A DNA stretch of 64,000 bases from Volutella citrinella. Its lineage: Eukaryota; Ascomycota; Sordariomycetes; Hypocreales; Nectriaceae. Every line of letters starts with the position of its first letter. Position 1 is the stretch's first letter. Of this stretch, positions 1-13,019 are shown one piece after another. Made by a program: the position numbers and the translations under genes. The notes under the pieces were generated by a model that saw nothing but the letters and a program-made list of their open reading frames with translations, had not been told where the DNA came from and searched no databases. The stretch lies in NCBI GenBank assembly GCA_034401135.1, contig JAWZSP010000001.1, forward strand, positions 1,798,001 through 1,862,000, written 5' to 3'.

Positions 1-428
1 GCGACTATTCCACTGAACGCCTGGGCATACATGACTGGAAAACAACGAACCAGACGCGTACTCTCTTAGAAACAACAAGCAGAAGACGCAGAGTAGAAGG
101 GGGCGAGGATATGGAGGTGTCGTTGGCAGAAATTGCTAACCGAACATGAGCCGGGACAATACCAAACGACAGGGCGGCACTCCTGCCATTGTGGGGTGAG
201 GACCCTGTAGCGCCGCACTCATGATGGTCCGGAGAACAATATCAAGGAAATGAGGGGAACATCTCTTTGTGTCGGAAAGATAACCTCGGGAGCTTCTCTG
301 GCCGCGTGATGACATCCCGAGCTCGCCTCACCCGCCCTCGCCCTCGCCCTCGCTCCCGAATCATCTTCAGACACCAAACCAGCACCGGCAGCAACTCCAG
401 CAACTCGAGCGCAGCCAGCAACAGGAGA
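1..428. other. Upstream flank of the farnesyltransferase gene
   Basis: No separate gene is seen here. The stretch presumably carries the promoter and 5' leader of the farnesyltransferase beta gene. An in-frame ATG at 309 would add 40 residues rich in Arg, Pro and Ser to that protein. A short CCCTCG-type repeat lies near 330-355. Confidence 0.4.
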
Positions 429-2193
429 ATGGCGACGGCATCAACCACCCAGCCACGGGACCACCCGTTCTCGCCCCAGGGGCCGCGCCAAGGACTCGTC
501 GAGATCCCGCGGCTGTTCACCTCTGACCCGCCCATCCTGGACGCCCTGGAGACGGAGTCGTCGCGCGTCCAGAAGAACACCATCGACGAGGTTACGCCCT
601 TCCTCGACGGCACGGAGCACGCCGGCTCGTGCAACGCCCACGGACTGCCTCACCTGGACCGCCAGCGCCACATCAACTTCTTGCACAAGCAGCTTGGGAA
701 GCTCCCCGGCGCCTTCACGGCCGCGGACCCAAGCCGGCCGTGGTTCTTCTACTGGTGCCTTGCTGGCCTGAGCCTCCTCGGCCAGGACGTCTCGTCGTAC
801 CGCCAGCAGCTCATTGACACGGTCCGCCCCATGCAGAACGCGTCGGGCGGCTTCGCAGGCGGCTTCGGCCAGACGTCGCATCTCGCCACCACGTATGCGT
901 CCGTCCTGGCGCTGGCATTAGTCGGTGGAGAGGACGCGTACGAGGTCGTGGACCGCCGGGCCATGTGGAGGTGGCTCTCGTCGCTCAAGCAGCCCGATGG
1001 AGGGTTCCAGATGGCCCTGGGGGGCGAAGAGGACGTCAGGTATGTCGCACACACTCCCCATCTTGGTCGTCGCGTCCCCGTCGAGGTCTCGCGGTGTTGC
1101 CTCCCTGCCTCCCTCCCTCCCCCATCCCGGCTCATCGATGCATCCCTGACCGTCCTCCTCCCTCTAGGGGCGCCTACTGCGCCGCCGTCATCATATCGCT
1201 CCTCAACATCCCCCGCGACCTGTCACCGGACTCGCCTGCATGTGCTGCTGGCCACTCTGGCCTGTTTAGTGGGTTGGCCGACTACGTGCGTCGATGTAAG
1301 TGCCACACCAAGTTGCGCCGCCCAGACGGCTCTCCTCGATATTGACCGCTCACCAATTAGGCCAAACCTACGAGGGCGGCGTGTCGGCAAAGCCGGGTGT
1401 CGAGGCACATGGTGCATATGCCTTCTGCGCTCTCGGTTGCCTCTCGATTCTGGATTCTCCACATCGAGTCATTCCCCGGTATGCAGTCGGCTCGAGTCGT
1501 GGCGTGGAGTCATTGCATGCTAACCTTGCCTGATCGCGTAGCTCCTTGGATGTTCCACTGCTTATCTCCTGGCTGTCGTCCCGTCAGTATGCTCCCGAGG
1601 GTGGTTTCTCGGGCCGCACCAACAAACTTGTTGATGGTTGCTACAGCCACTGGGTCGGAGGGTGCTGGCCCCTGATCGAGGCCGCTCTCAACGGCCCGCG
1701 AGAAGCGGTCGCCAAGCAAGGGGACCAGCCGCTCCCGGTCGCAACTGAGAGCCTTTTTAGTCGAGACGGGCTGGTCCGCTACATCCTTTGTTGTTGTCAG
1801 GATCAATCTAAACGAGGTGGTCTTAGAGACAAGCCTAGCAAGTATGTGTGCCCCCTTTCGCCCCCCTCTCGCTCCTACCCCCCCCTTTGTGTAAACGAAG
1901 TTTGTGTGTAAATGAAGATTACTGAACTAGTAACCACTAGGTACTCTGATGCCTATCACACCTGCTACGTTCTTTCTGGATTGAGCTCGGCGCAGCACAA
2001 GTGGACCATGGTTGGCGCTCGCTCACACGAGGAAATCGTGACCGGAGACTCGTGGACTGTGTCACCGTACATGGAAGGCGAGCAGATCTTTGATGAGGAA
2101 GACCGCGTTGCCACAGTTCATCCCGTCTATGTCATCCCGCAGCACAAGGTGAAGGAAATCCAAGCCTATTTCACGTCGAAGCAGGGCTTCTAA
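429..2193 (+). CDS. RAM1: Protein farnesyltransferase beta subunit
   Basis: Catalytic beta subunit of CaaX farnesyltransferase, which attaches farnesyl to the C-terminal Cys of Ras, Rho and a-factor-type proteins in the cytosol. Exons are 429-1039, 1168-1295, 1361-1478, 1542-1841 and 1941-2193, giving 469 aa with all phases consistent. The prenyltransferase repeats are visible, including GGFAGGFGQTSH, QPDGGFQ, QTYEGGVSAKPGVEAHGAYAFC and APEGGFSGRTNKLVDGCYSHW. The zinc ligands of the family map to D317 and C319 (LVDGCYSHW) and H392 (YSDAYHTC). The ATG at 429 (AGAATGG context) was chosen; the upstream in-frame ATG at 309 is possible but adds low-complexity sequence. The third intron carries a clear CTAAC branch site. 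The family call is firm and exon ends are inferred from splice consensus. Confidence 0.95.
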
Positions 2194-5100
2194 GTATTCA
2201 AGGATAATCGTTTTTACTTGTTGGATTCTGACCATGGTCGACCGGCGGCCCTCATCAAATCTATCCATTATTACGTATTACATAGACGACTGGGGTGACT
2301 AGACTGCAAGTCACACACTGCACATGAGCTTCCTACCACTCTGGCGTCCTATTTGGTCGTACTCTGTGGCCTATTCAGGTACAACAAGCTCGGGAGGCGC
2401 ACCGACGACAGCTGGGAACTGGTACAACGGTACACCAACCAAGTGCGTACATGTATCGTTAGTCAACACGACAGAGCATGTGCGTCGTCGGGGTTAGTAC
2501 AGACTGGGCCACTGCGCATCGAGTCTATTCTGAACAAGATTCCGCGGCCGTGCACAGGCATGTAAAGGTGTAACGGGATGCATGCAAATGAATGAATGAC
2601 TCCAGTCCAAGGACCGTGCCATCACGTAGGAAAGTCGACCTCCTTCCTATGAGGCAGGTCGGTCGCCAGGGTGGTTCGCCCGAAGGCAGTGCACTTCCGG
2701 ATGGGGGGATGCATTCCCTCTCGGGTCATTGGCGCCGCACAGGCGAAATACCGGGCAGTGAACAAAGAGCAAGTATCTCGTCGGCCACTGGAGCAGGGAT
2801 CCGGCCCATGAACTGCAGGAGGATGACGGACGAGACATGACGGGAGGCACATCATACATGGGGGATGCCACGGCACACAAAGGAGGAGCATAGTTGCATT
2901 GAGATGCACATCATCTCCGAGGCAGCACCTTAAAGCCCAGGCCCGTTTTCATCGTTACCCATGAACCATGAAACGTGCTGCGGCTCTCCACCAGATTATT
3001 TCCCTTCGGAGAGGGCCTTTGGATTTTTGGGTGGATACGACATGACCTTCAACGACATGCTCCCCTGGCGCCCATCAGGGCTCTTTTTTGATAGATTCAA
3101 AAGCCAATGCCTAACCCAGCACGGCAGTACTGCAGTCAACGCAGGATGATGAGCGTGTGACGCATAAGACCGGCGATGTGGCATGTTGCTGTTGTTAGCA
3201 CTGCTGTCACTGCTGGTCGACTAGACCTAACCTATCATGCCGGACCGCACCGCACCGCACCGCACCGTACCGGCACCACAATGCAGAGCAAGGCGATTCG
3301 CACATGGCCTCTCGCAGACCGCTTTGCTGGCAGGGGACCCATATACGTCTCTGTACATGCGTCTCTGAGTGCGGCGGGGTGAGGGCTATTTGGTGTTTTG
3401 GCCACCGCCGCCCCCGCCCACACAGGTGGCCGCATATGAAGCGGCCTGGCCTAGGGTGTACATGCATTGCAATACGCCGACATACGGGAAGGGCAAAGAA
3501 TTCTGGAGTGAGTAGGATCAGGAGGGGTTTTGCCCGCTCTGCCGCCGCCCCAGTTGAGCAGATACATCATACATACATGTGGACTGTGGATGCTGACGAG
3601 TCCCACTCTGGCCGTTGGTCTGGGCTGGGGAAACATGAGCCGAGACATGGCAGGGTGTCAGAGGGGTCCGTCCCCGACGCGGCCGTGACCAAACAGGTTG
3701 GAGAATGGGCGCTGATGGGGTTTAACGGGTCCAGTTCCCAGGATACAGAACGGCAATTGTTGCTCTGACGTGCATCATGGCTTGGTGGAACGGGACAGAA
3801 GAGGCGTCATGTTTGTGTATCCACAGCCGGGGTGCGACCAGACGGGCCAAGGCGTAACGGTCCAGATGTTGGCGATGGAGAGTCTAAGGTCTCATGGGAG
3901 GCCTGTTATCTGACATGGGAGTTACGCAGAGGCCTGGTGATGCGGCTCCTTCCTACATGGTCTTGACATCTCCACCCAGGCCTCTGAGGCACGGCCCTGA
4001 CTGACACCGTTGCGGCTGCTTTTTTGGCCCAAGTCAACGCGTTTCCGGTGGGTCGAAGGATAGCGAGCCCGCACCTGGTGATGATTTGGAAGGCGGAACA
4101 AGTTCTTTTTTAGTTGCACCCCGGTCGTTGAAATACTGGAGAACCCCTGTGCTCGACTATCTTCTCACCTTGGCTGTTGTGTGTAGAGGAGGGGTTTGTC
4201 GATCGAGAGCCAGGGTAGCCCAGGTATCCATCCCCTGTCTTTTGCCTCCTTCCCGTTGACGAGGGGTAGGGCCGTAATGAATGTTGAATGTCTCGGTAGC
4301 CTGTATACTATCCACTCCGATTAATTACGATTGTGTTGGTTTGTGCCCTTGCTCGTGGCCATCCCGGCCCCAACCGAGCGGGCTGGTCCGCGGCCATTGT
4401 TCATGGGCCAAAGTGGTGGCGTGGGACCGAAGGCCATGGACCTTAGCACTATGTAATTATTTGGCAGTTAGCTGATCCGGCGCCAGGCCGCGACAGCGCA
4501 CCCGCGGGGCTTGGCCGGCAGAGGGCAAAAGTCAGAGGAGCCGAGAGCGCCATGCGCCCATATATCTAGACGTGTTGAAAATAGGAATTATTTTACACGT
4601 CACACGTGCACATACGCTCTCCATTCGGCAGAAGAGTCCGATGAGATCATGAGATCAAGTCGAGCAGATGTAGCTGGGACTTCATCCACCTGTTGGTGTG
4701 GCATCATCCTGGTGACCTTGCGGCAAGGTGGGGGCTTTTGATTCCTTTTCCAGACCGGACGATTCGAATGCGTGACGGGCCCTCTTCTGGCGACTATTTC
4801 ATCCTAGAGGGACTGTCATCGTCATACCGCACTGCGAAGCAAGTCGAGATGCATACCCCTCCTGCGCCCCTCATTTAGAGCCAAGGCAAAAAGAGAGAAT
4901 GACACCCCCTTGTGGTGGCATGCCTGCGTGAGCCTGCTCATCCGTTATGCTCGGAAATGGCGGCCTCTAGCTTGAACCCAAATTTGGCATTGTTATTGCT
5001 GTTGGCATGGCATTGCCACAGCGGCTCGTCGATTGAGCGCCAGAATCGCCATTGATTTGTTGTTGCGGCGGCATTGGGGCTTCCTCCATAGCGCACAAGA

Positions 5101-8100
5101 CCCCTCTTGGCCACATCGAACGAGCCAGCTAGAACGTCGCCTAGCACTTAGCTTTAGAAAGCATGATGTGTTACCACCTCACTAGCCCGCATCACTGGGC
5201 CATCCAAGTCCGATTCCGCTGGACAAATCGTGGCGAGCACCTCCATCCATCGAAAGCACCACGCTCTGCTGAGCAGACCAAGAGAACAGTCAGTGGCCGT
5301 CAATGCAATTCGCAACTGACATGGGCTCTGACCAGCGTCACGTCAGTGAGACAAGTGGGTCTCAAGGTGGCATTCTGGAAAGGTTCCAATTGTCGAATCG
5401 TTGTTAGTCGGCTTCGCTCCACACGCCTCCAAGCCTCGAGACACGCACAAGCGGGGATCTGTGTGCCATCCAAGATGGACGGCTTGTCATTTGGATATTA
5501 GTACCTGGGCTCTAGCGAGGCTGGCTTGCCAGTATTGGACTCGTGCCTTCGAGTGGAGAGGACCTCGAGCGAGTTCAACGGGACAGCTCGAAGCGAGTGG
5601 CTTGAGCTTTTTGCCAGCTAGTCGGATCGTCACTGTCACTTTCATCAGATGTGGCCTGGCTGAGCAGGACCGGGCGAGTTCCAGACGATGTGCGGCATCG
5701 CTCGACATCGGCACACTTTGAGACGTGGCCCCCCCGGCACATGGCTTGGCTCTGCGGCGTCTGTGCCCTGAGCTGGTTGCGAGATGCTTGGGGAGTCGTC
5801 GTCCGCTGTGTGTTGATGCTTCCACCAAGTCGCAATAAGTGCAGTAGTAGCAATACTGCGTAGTACCGCGCTGTACCAGGGCGAGGACTAGGCCAGAGCT
5901 AGGACCCTGCGCACCCTGCCGGAAGGAGCACACCTCGCTGCTTTGGACCGCCCGCCGTGTCTTCTAATATCAACAAGGAGCATTGCCAACTCATCCATGC
6001 ATATGGGTTAGAGCAGCCTTAGAGGCCCCAGAGCACGCCTGCCTGCCTCCATGCTTCCTGCCTACTGCGTAGTTGCCTCGCGCCTGCTTCTTGAGCCCTG
6101 CGACTCCTGCCCTGCCCTACCCCTCCCACCCACTCCCCTCCAACCTTGTGCCCTTGGCTGCTTCCCCTCTCACTCCACTAGGCCCCGGACAGGCCAGGCC
6201 AGGACCCAGTGGCCGCATCGCATACTTACATTAGGACCAACGGTAGTCGGTCGCACAGCGCAGTATCAACAGTACAGAAGCCCACCTTGGCTTGCTGTTG
6301 TGCTTTGTACCGGACTGGACTGGAACCCTCCCTCCACCCTCCATCGACCAGAACTGGTTCCAACACCCTCCCCTCCTCGAGCGGTGCATCGCTGTGTCAT
6401 TGACGCCTCGTCCCGCGTGGCCCCGGCTGCGACCGCTGATCCAATCAGTCGGGCTGTTTTCACCGTTTTCTTCACCTCGACTCACGTTGATGGTCGTCTG
6501 AGGTCTGTTGTGCTCAGAGCCCTAACGGGTAAACACCCACCCCATCGCCCGCACAAATGGTCTAGGGCCAGGGATGGCTCGGGGTGGTGATCCACCGGGC
6601 CAGCCACTGACTGTCCTGTTCATGCACGTCGTCGCGCTGCCTCACCGACCATTTCCTTGGGAGAGGGCCAAAGTAGACTGGCGGCGCTGTTGGTGTCGCT
6701 GTGAGGTGCCAGCGGCACCCATATTCCGCCATCGTCTCCAGGCCCTCGCTGGGGTCAGCTTGGCGGCTACGATTTTATCCTCTTTGCAAGGAGCTCCTCA
6801 ATGGTTGGACTGGAAGCCATAATTAGAACTGCTTGTTTGACAAGCAAGCAATGGCTCATCGGCAGCAGCACGGATGTCCTCCCGAGCGCCTAACTGTGAT
6901 CTTGGGCCATGGGGTGACGACAGGCTGGGACCTCACCAAAAGCAGTTGACCTCTAATATGCCTCAGGGACCCGCGCGCTCTTGCGAGCAATGTGAATCGC
7001 CCAGGTTTACGGCGCCACTTGGAGATGAGAACGTGGCCCGCTTTCAATGAGTCGTTGCCGCCGGGCCCCCAGTGCAACGCTCTTCTGGTGGCCCAAGCTA
7101 GGGTCCCTCAAACTGGCCACACGTTTCTGTGCACGACAGATGTGACGGAACCTACCTGGATACCAACTCTGATGCTTTCCGCTTCCAGTCGGCTGTGGTG
7201 GCGGCAGCAACTTGCAGTAGCTCGATTGGTACCTTAGACAGGACCCATTGAGAAGGGCAAATCCTGGAGTTCATCGCTGCAGAGGGTAATAACCCGTGGC
7301 CGTTGTCCCAGCCCGCTGGCTGTGTGTATGGCAGTACTGTACGTACTGGGATGCGCGGACTCTTGGTGTTGCATTAGTCGCCTCCAGACACGGATCTGGG
7401 CGGTCCAGGCGATGAGGGCGAAACCAGGCACATCCCGACTCTTGTTGGCGTCGAAGCAAAAGGGTGTGTCTAGAGAAGAGAAGCTTCACGGACGATGTAC
7501 ATTGCTCTGGTGATGTCGCCCCCGTCGGCCGTCTACCCGTCGATTCATCAACACACGAGTTACCCGCCCAGTGGCCCGCGTTGGTCTCCTCTTCGCCACT
7601 GAACTAGAGCAGGAGGAAATTACCATGCGGCATCAGTCTGCATGGGTTTCGGCGACCGGGCCTACCTGGCATGGAGCCGGCCCAAGCAGTTGCACCATGT
7701 CCAAGGCCAGGCCATAGCATGGCATCCCGCGGTCGTGACCCGGCACAAAAACGGCCCCGCAGCGTGTTGTTGATGTCCGCTTTGGCGGGGAATGGAGGAG
7801 GGGAACGATGGAACGACGTCGAGCAGAGCAAACCAAAGAGGGTCAAGCAAAAAAAAAAAACCGTACTAGTTCCATTCCTGATACGCCGCTGGTCCAGACG
7901 GTTAACTTTGAGACTTATCAGAGATCGCCTGGTTGCTGCATCCCCCATGTGTCGCGGTGGAGTGGCCTAGACGCCAGCGGTTTTGATCAACTGGCAACCA
8001 GGTAGGCCAACACATCAAGATGGGTCACACTCTTTCGAGAGCCGCATCGTTGCTTGCATCTGCCTCCATTCGCGCGTCGGCCTTTGTCTCCAGACACCCC

Positions 8101-8716
8101 CGGTCCCGCGCTAACAGTTCTGTCTACAATAAAGGCTCTCGCATGTCTCGCCGTCCATGGCTCGTCTCGTCTGCACCAGGGTCCTGAGTACGTATCTGAG
8201 CACACTTGAAGATCACTCTGAGCTTCTTCTTCTTCTTCCTCCTCCTCCCCCTCCTTCCCCCGTTTAGACCACGACACGACACCTTACGACACGGCTTTCC
8301 CACTTTCTTTACCAACCCAATCCCTTTTTTGCCGCCCCTGACACTCAATTGCGGTTTGTCTTAGCACAGGCCGTTACCTCCGCGTCCGTCTCTCCGCAAG
8401 ACCCGGCTTCCAGTGTATGCTCACCCCGAGGCTACACTGACACTCCTCTATCGCTCGGCACCACCATCGTCGGTCTGAGCGTCACTTCAGATACCTCGAT
8501 TGGAACGCCTGGGTCAGATTGGCTTCAATTGTAGCTTCCCAACTGTTTTTCGACGGCCGTCGTGCGTGGCCCTTGTACGACTTGGCTTATTTGTACGCCA
8601 ACCCGATTGAGCCGTGACCATCTTTCCCACGGCTTCGATTTGACGTAAACTTCATCTGCATATTCGTTCCGACGACTAGCCAAAAAGGAAAACCCAAAAC
8701 AAAAAAAAATAAAAAA
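2194..8716. other. 6.5-kb stretch with no supported gene
   Basis: All open frames here are short (under about 180 codons), overlap one another on opposite strands, lack recognisable domains and do not join through splice sites into a longer protein. A pentanucleotide run (CCGCA) lies near 3244-3266 and a CTT/CCT-rich run near 8222-8250. Nothing resembling transposase, reverse transcriptase or a tRNA was seen. Non-coding transcripts cannot be excluded by eye. Confidence 0.5.
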
Positions 8717-9376
8717 ATGGGCGGCTTCTACATGCAATACCTCGAGAGTAAGTCTGTCAACACGCTTTCCTGCCTTTCCCACGACTGAATATGGTCTGTT
8801 TCCCTGTGATGTTTGTTGTAAGTGGTAGGGATGTGGATGGATCCAGGATCAAGAGCACCACTTCATCAGCAGCGCATGCATGATGAGAGGGGGGGTTGGG
8901 CTACACCTGTTTTGTCAGCCATGGATTTCTGGACCTAGACACGAACTATGCCACTCAACCACTCTTGGCTTCCCCTCGCCCCGAGAATGATATCTGTCAC
9001 ATGATGAATATAACTAACGTGTATTCCAGGTCTCTGCCGACGTCGGGGCTGGACAGACCCGATGTATGAAGGTTCTCGGGACCACAGTGGCTTTACGTGC
9101 CTGGTTCTCGTCAATGGGCGAGAGTATCAAACCGACCTCGCGTACGAGTCGTATATCCTGGCGCAAGAGAACGCTGCTATGCGAGCCTTCATGGTTTGCC
9201 GAAACTTCTCTGTCAACGGTGGTATGTTGGCCAGAAACGGCATTGTCCAAGGACTTCCAGCCAGCGACACCAGCCGCCGCCGCAAGAGCCGCCACCACTC
9301 ATCCCGGGACAGCGACCGCCATAGTCGACGATCAGGCCATCACTCCAGCAGCAGTTCGACGGCGTCATTTGACTAG
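8717..9376 (+). CDS. Small dsRBD-like protein with Arg/Ser/His-rich tail
   Basis: Two exons (8717-8747 and 9030-9376) give 125 aa. The 282-nt intron has a GTAAGT donor, a CTAAC branch (about 9013) and a TTCCAG acceptor. Residues about 10-75 have the layout of a double-stranded RNA-binding motif: a first helix (LCRRRGW), the DP-Y turn (WTDPMYEG), strands (SGFTCLVLVNGREYQT) and a second helix of alternating Ala (YILAQENAAMRAFMV). The tail (about 95-125) is rich in Arg, Ser and His (SRRRKSRHHSSRDSDR), like RS-type or RNA-binding tails. The start ATG follows an A-rich leader (AAAATGG). The dsRBD assignment is from pattern only; the lysines of the canonical KKxAK motif are missing, so RNA binding is uncertain. 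It is the only supported gene between 2.2 and 13 kb. Confidence 0.75.
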
Positions 9377-12300
9377 AAGTTGACTGTTTAACACAAAGGG
9401 GCCGGAAACCGCAAGGACACTGGCAAAGACCGGCGGACACTCCTCACGGGGTGCCGGGCCCGGGAGCAAAAGGCGGCCATGGCACAAGACATACAAGAGG
9501 TTGAAAGGCTTCACAGCGATCCCAGGGGACATATTTACGAACCGCCCCTCGGCAACCCTCCCAAGAGAAGCGGTATGGGACAGGTATTTTTACGATTCGG
9601 AAAAGAACGGCAACGCATGTCCTGTGTTTTTTTTTTCTTTTCAACGATTTATGACGACATGAAACGACTTTTAGACGAACTGATTTCACTCTCACGGCCG
9701 GTATCTGGAAATTTTATGAAAAGTTCACGATGCGATCTAGTTCTGCATTCTCACGATGCAGGCCTCGGTCCCAATTCAGTCTTTGATGGAAGGCGTGAGC
9801 TACTACAAAGCCATGGTATTGAACCGCCAAGTTTTGGCATCAATTGTGGAAGAAGACGGAATTGAAAATCTGGAGAGGGCATCTGCAGTGGAAAGAGGCA
9901 CCTGAATCCAGCACGCTTTGAAAGGAGGCTGCACAGAGGCCCCCGAAGGCCATGGCCACGATTGCATACCCGACCCGTTCCTGATCGAATATTCTGCAGC
10001 AACTTTGAAGCGGCAGTGAGAAAAAATGCGGCTTCTTCTCAAAATTGACCCAATTCATCAATTCGGATGGCATCACGACTGTTGAGTCCCGCTGGCGCCT
10101 TTTCACTGCATTCTATCAAAATCAATGTGGAGATGTCCATTCCTCAAAGCGATTGCGCCAGCGTAAAGAATGATTTGATAATACGACTAGCAAAAGTGAG
10201 CGAAGGAGATACGGGTTTCACGGTTTGACGGATAGGATCAATGATGTTTGCAAGGGTGGCAACGAGGTTGTGATGACGTGCCTTTGAAGTAATTTATGAC
10301 CAGACAATTTTTGATGATAATGATAACGACTTATTTATTTTTGTTCGCCGGCAACAGCTTATCGACTTGCCCTCGCATACTGTGACCAAGTCACGAGCAC
10401 ATTGAACCTGAACTACGCAATACAATGGAATTCTCCTTTACCGGATAACAAATCAGAGCAAAGCAAAGGAAAGCGAATGCTTCAAAGATCCTGAGCGCCG
10501 TGCTTCTTGGGCTGGATCATAATGACCCATTACGGAGGTCAGTCGGAAAAAATGGGGACCTGGACACTGTGAGATTGTTCAGTTCGGCTACGTTTGGTGG
10601 GTTGGGGTACAATGAAAGGGCCAAATCCAGATGCACGGCAGAGGCTGAGTGGTTCATTGGATCATGGACTTGGATGTTGGGCGCGTCGTGCAAAAGTCAA
10701 GCTACAAGATATCTCGGTACCATTTGTGGCGTTGTCACAGCTATGTCGACGAAGATGTTCATGTAAATATCTTGAGCGTGGGATATGGGAGACTCGAATT
10801 TGGTTCCGTTGGGAGTTGGAGGCTGAGGTATGGGTAGTACCAGTAGTTGCCAGACTGAGCTGCATCGGGTAAATACTAGTAGAGAGATAATATTCGTAGC
10901 TCCTGAGTCTTGATGGAGGAAAGATTGATTGGAAAAATGGGGCTCAGAAGACGGCTTCTGCGCATGGACTACCTTACAGTCTGTTGAATGAATGCCTGCC
11001 CATGCTTGTGGGTCGCATCAGAGCGGGATGAGGGGGAAATGACGGGCGGATGGGGATTGCGCGCCATATGATTACAGAGAAGGGGATATACAAAGTGAGA
11101 TCAGGAGAGAGCGATGAGGCGACGCCTCTGCGGCGGTTTAATTACGTCGCCGCAACTAGCCTCCTCAAGCTTCCGTGGCAGGTTGATGGTCGAAGCCAGA
11201 TGGGCACGAATCAAGAACATGCGCCAGAGCACATGGAACGCGGGCACCCCTTGGCAGGTAGGGAGGAGACAACTGGGAGCCTGGGACGAAGCAGTTGGCC
11301 GTCCCCAGTGCATTAGCAATTTCGGTCGCAGTGTTTCGTTCTTTGTGTCAGCCATGCGCTGGCAGACTGACTCCTTGCGGCGGGTTGCGCCGCGAATGAG
11401 AGTGTGAGGCGGAGTGAGGAATGTACGAGGGTACATGCCAGAATGGGGCCACTTGCTCGTAACCACTCATGCTCATGCGGCACCAGCCGTGTTGCACATG
11501 TCTGATGTGTCGCCGCTCTCGCGTAGAAGACGATGAGACAGCAGAGGCAAGCCAGCCATTGGAGGCAGAGCCAGAGTCTGAACACGGACGGTGGATGCTT
11601 TCAGCGGGGTAATGGGGGAGGGCCGTCCCTGTTCTGCGTGGCAAACGATGTCATTGAAATGATTCAACAAAACATGCTACGAGTGCACCACTTCATCAAG
11701 CCGTGTTTCGTCTGCGTCAACGAAAACTGTCATGTGGCCCAGCAGGGACATGTAACTGGGCATTGGCCAGGGTGACAATTCTGTGCCAGACGCGGAAAGC
11801 AGCATGCGGTACTGAGTAGGCATGCCAGTCCAGTATTACCCGCATTTAATCAATTTTCTCTACCGCATTCAGCAGCTGCTTGACCAGACCGGATAAATAA
11901 TAAGGGGGACGAGGCAAAAGTCGAGCGAGGGTGGTTGTCATGCGCCGGCCGACGTACGGATACAACAATAACTAATCCAGGGGACGACTCCAAGCTGCAC
12001 CACGCTATTGGGCCGACCACCAGCCATAGATCGGAGCCACAGCCCGCCCGCGGCGCTCAGCCGTAGCCTAGCGGGCATGGGTGCTGTGGAAGCTTGTAAG
12101 CTCGGGCTTCCCAGCAATAAATGACAGCCATTCTGCAAAGAGCCATGTCAATGGACACATGTGGCCTAATTAATTCCTTCCGACTTTCTGCTTCATTGAA
12201 GAGCCGTACTACACACTCGCTCGGGGCCTTCCCTTCTCGTACTGAACCAATCTCGCAGGGAAATTCTGGGGCCCGTATCCGTCGAGCCACAATGGCGAGG

Positions 12301-13019
12301 CCCTGGGCGTGGCGGGGATTGGCCAGTCGCACCCCTCCGTTTCCATCACGGGGCCCCCTTTCGGCCTCGCCATGGATCTGTAGGTACTGCTCAGTAGCTC
12401 GGATGGGCGCAAGCGGCCACTAAAACGAGGGGGGCGCCGAGAGAGTTGTCCACCGCCCAAAACATCCACCCAAGTCGCGCTCCAACACGGGACGCCGACG
12501 ATGGCCCTCTTTTTTAGGGAGGTGCTCGAGGCCTGCTAAGCTCTGTGGCCTGTAATTAGCAGTGGTAGCCGTAGTCAGTTTAGTCTGGTGCTCTGTGGCG
12601 GCGGGTGACAATTGGACGGGAGGCACTGCGCACCGCCCATAGGTACCCTGCTGGCCTGCTGGCCTGGGCTCCTTCCAGGATGGCAGTTCGTGGTTCGTGG
12701 CTGCTCGCCGGGGCTGTCCCACTCGTGAACTCGAGGTGGGCATCTTCCCACGTTGGCCTTTCGATCTGGGCTCCATTCCCTCCTGAAATCTGGACTTGGG
12801 TCCTCGTTCTTTCTTCCTCTTCACCTCTGTCTCACCACGATCACGACTCTCCGCCTTGCCGACTTTCTTGCATTTCTCCCTCCTTCTCCCAGGAAATATA
12901 TTTCGACGAGCAGGGCTGCCTCCCATCCTCGCTGTCGCCTTCACACTTCCACTCGCTCGCTGCACCCCTGACGCTACATCCCCGCGACCTGGACGTGACT
13001 TATTCACATCTCTACAATC
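9377..13019. other. 3.6-kb stretch with no supported gene
   Basis: Only short overlapping open frames are present. 9.4-10.9 kb is more AT-rich than its surroundings. The last 200 nt or so (about 12,790-13,019) are strongly pyrimidine-rich on the + strand, as is common in 5' leaders of active fungal genes, and probably belong to the mannose-1-phosphate guanylyltransferase promoter and leader. A 213-codon minus-strand frame there (12,420-13,061) looks like the complement of this biased sequence. Confidence 0.5.

Noticed and set aside
6051..6590. 179-codon plus-strand open frame
   Set aside because: Cys/Pro/Arg-rich product with no domain in C-rich DNA, and antisense frames overlap it.
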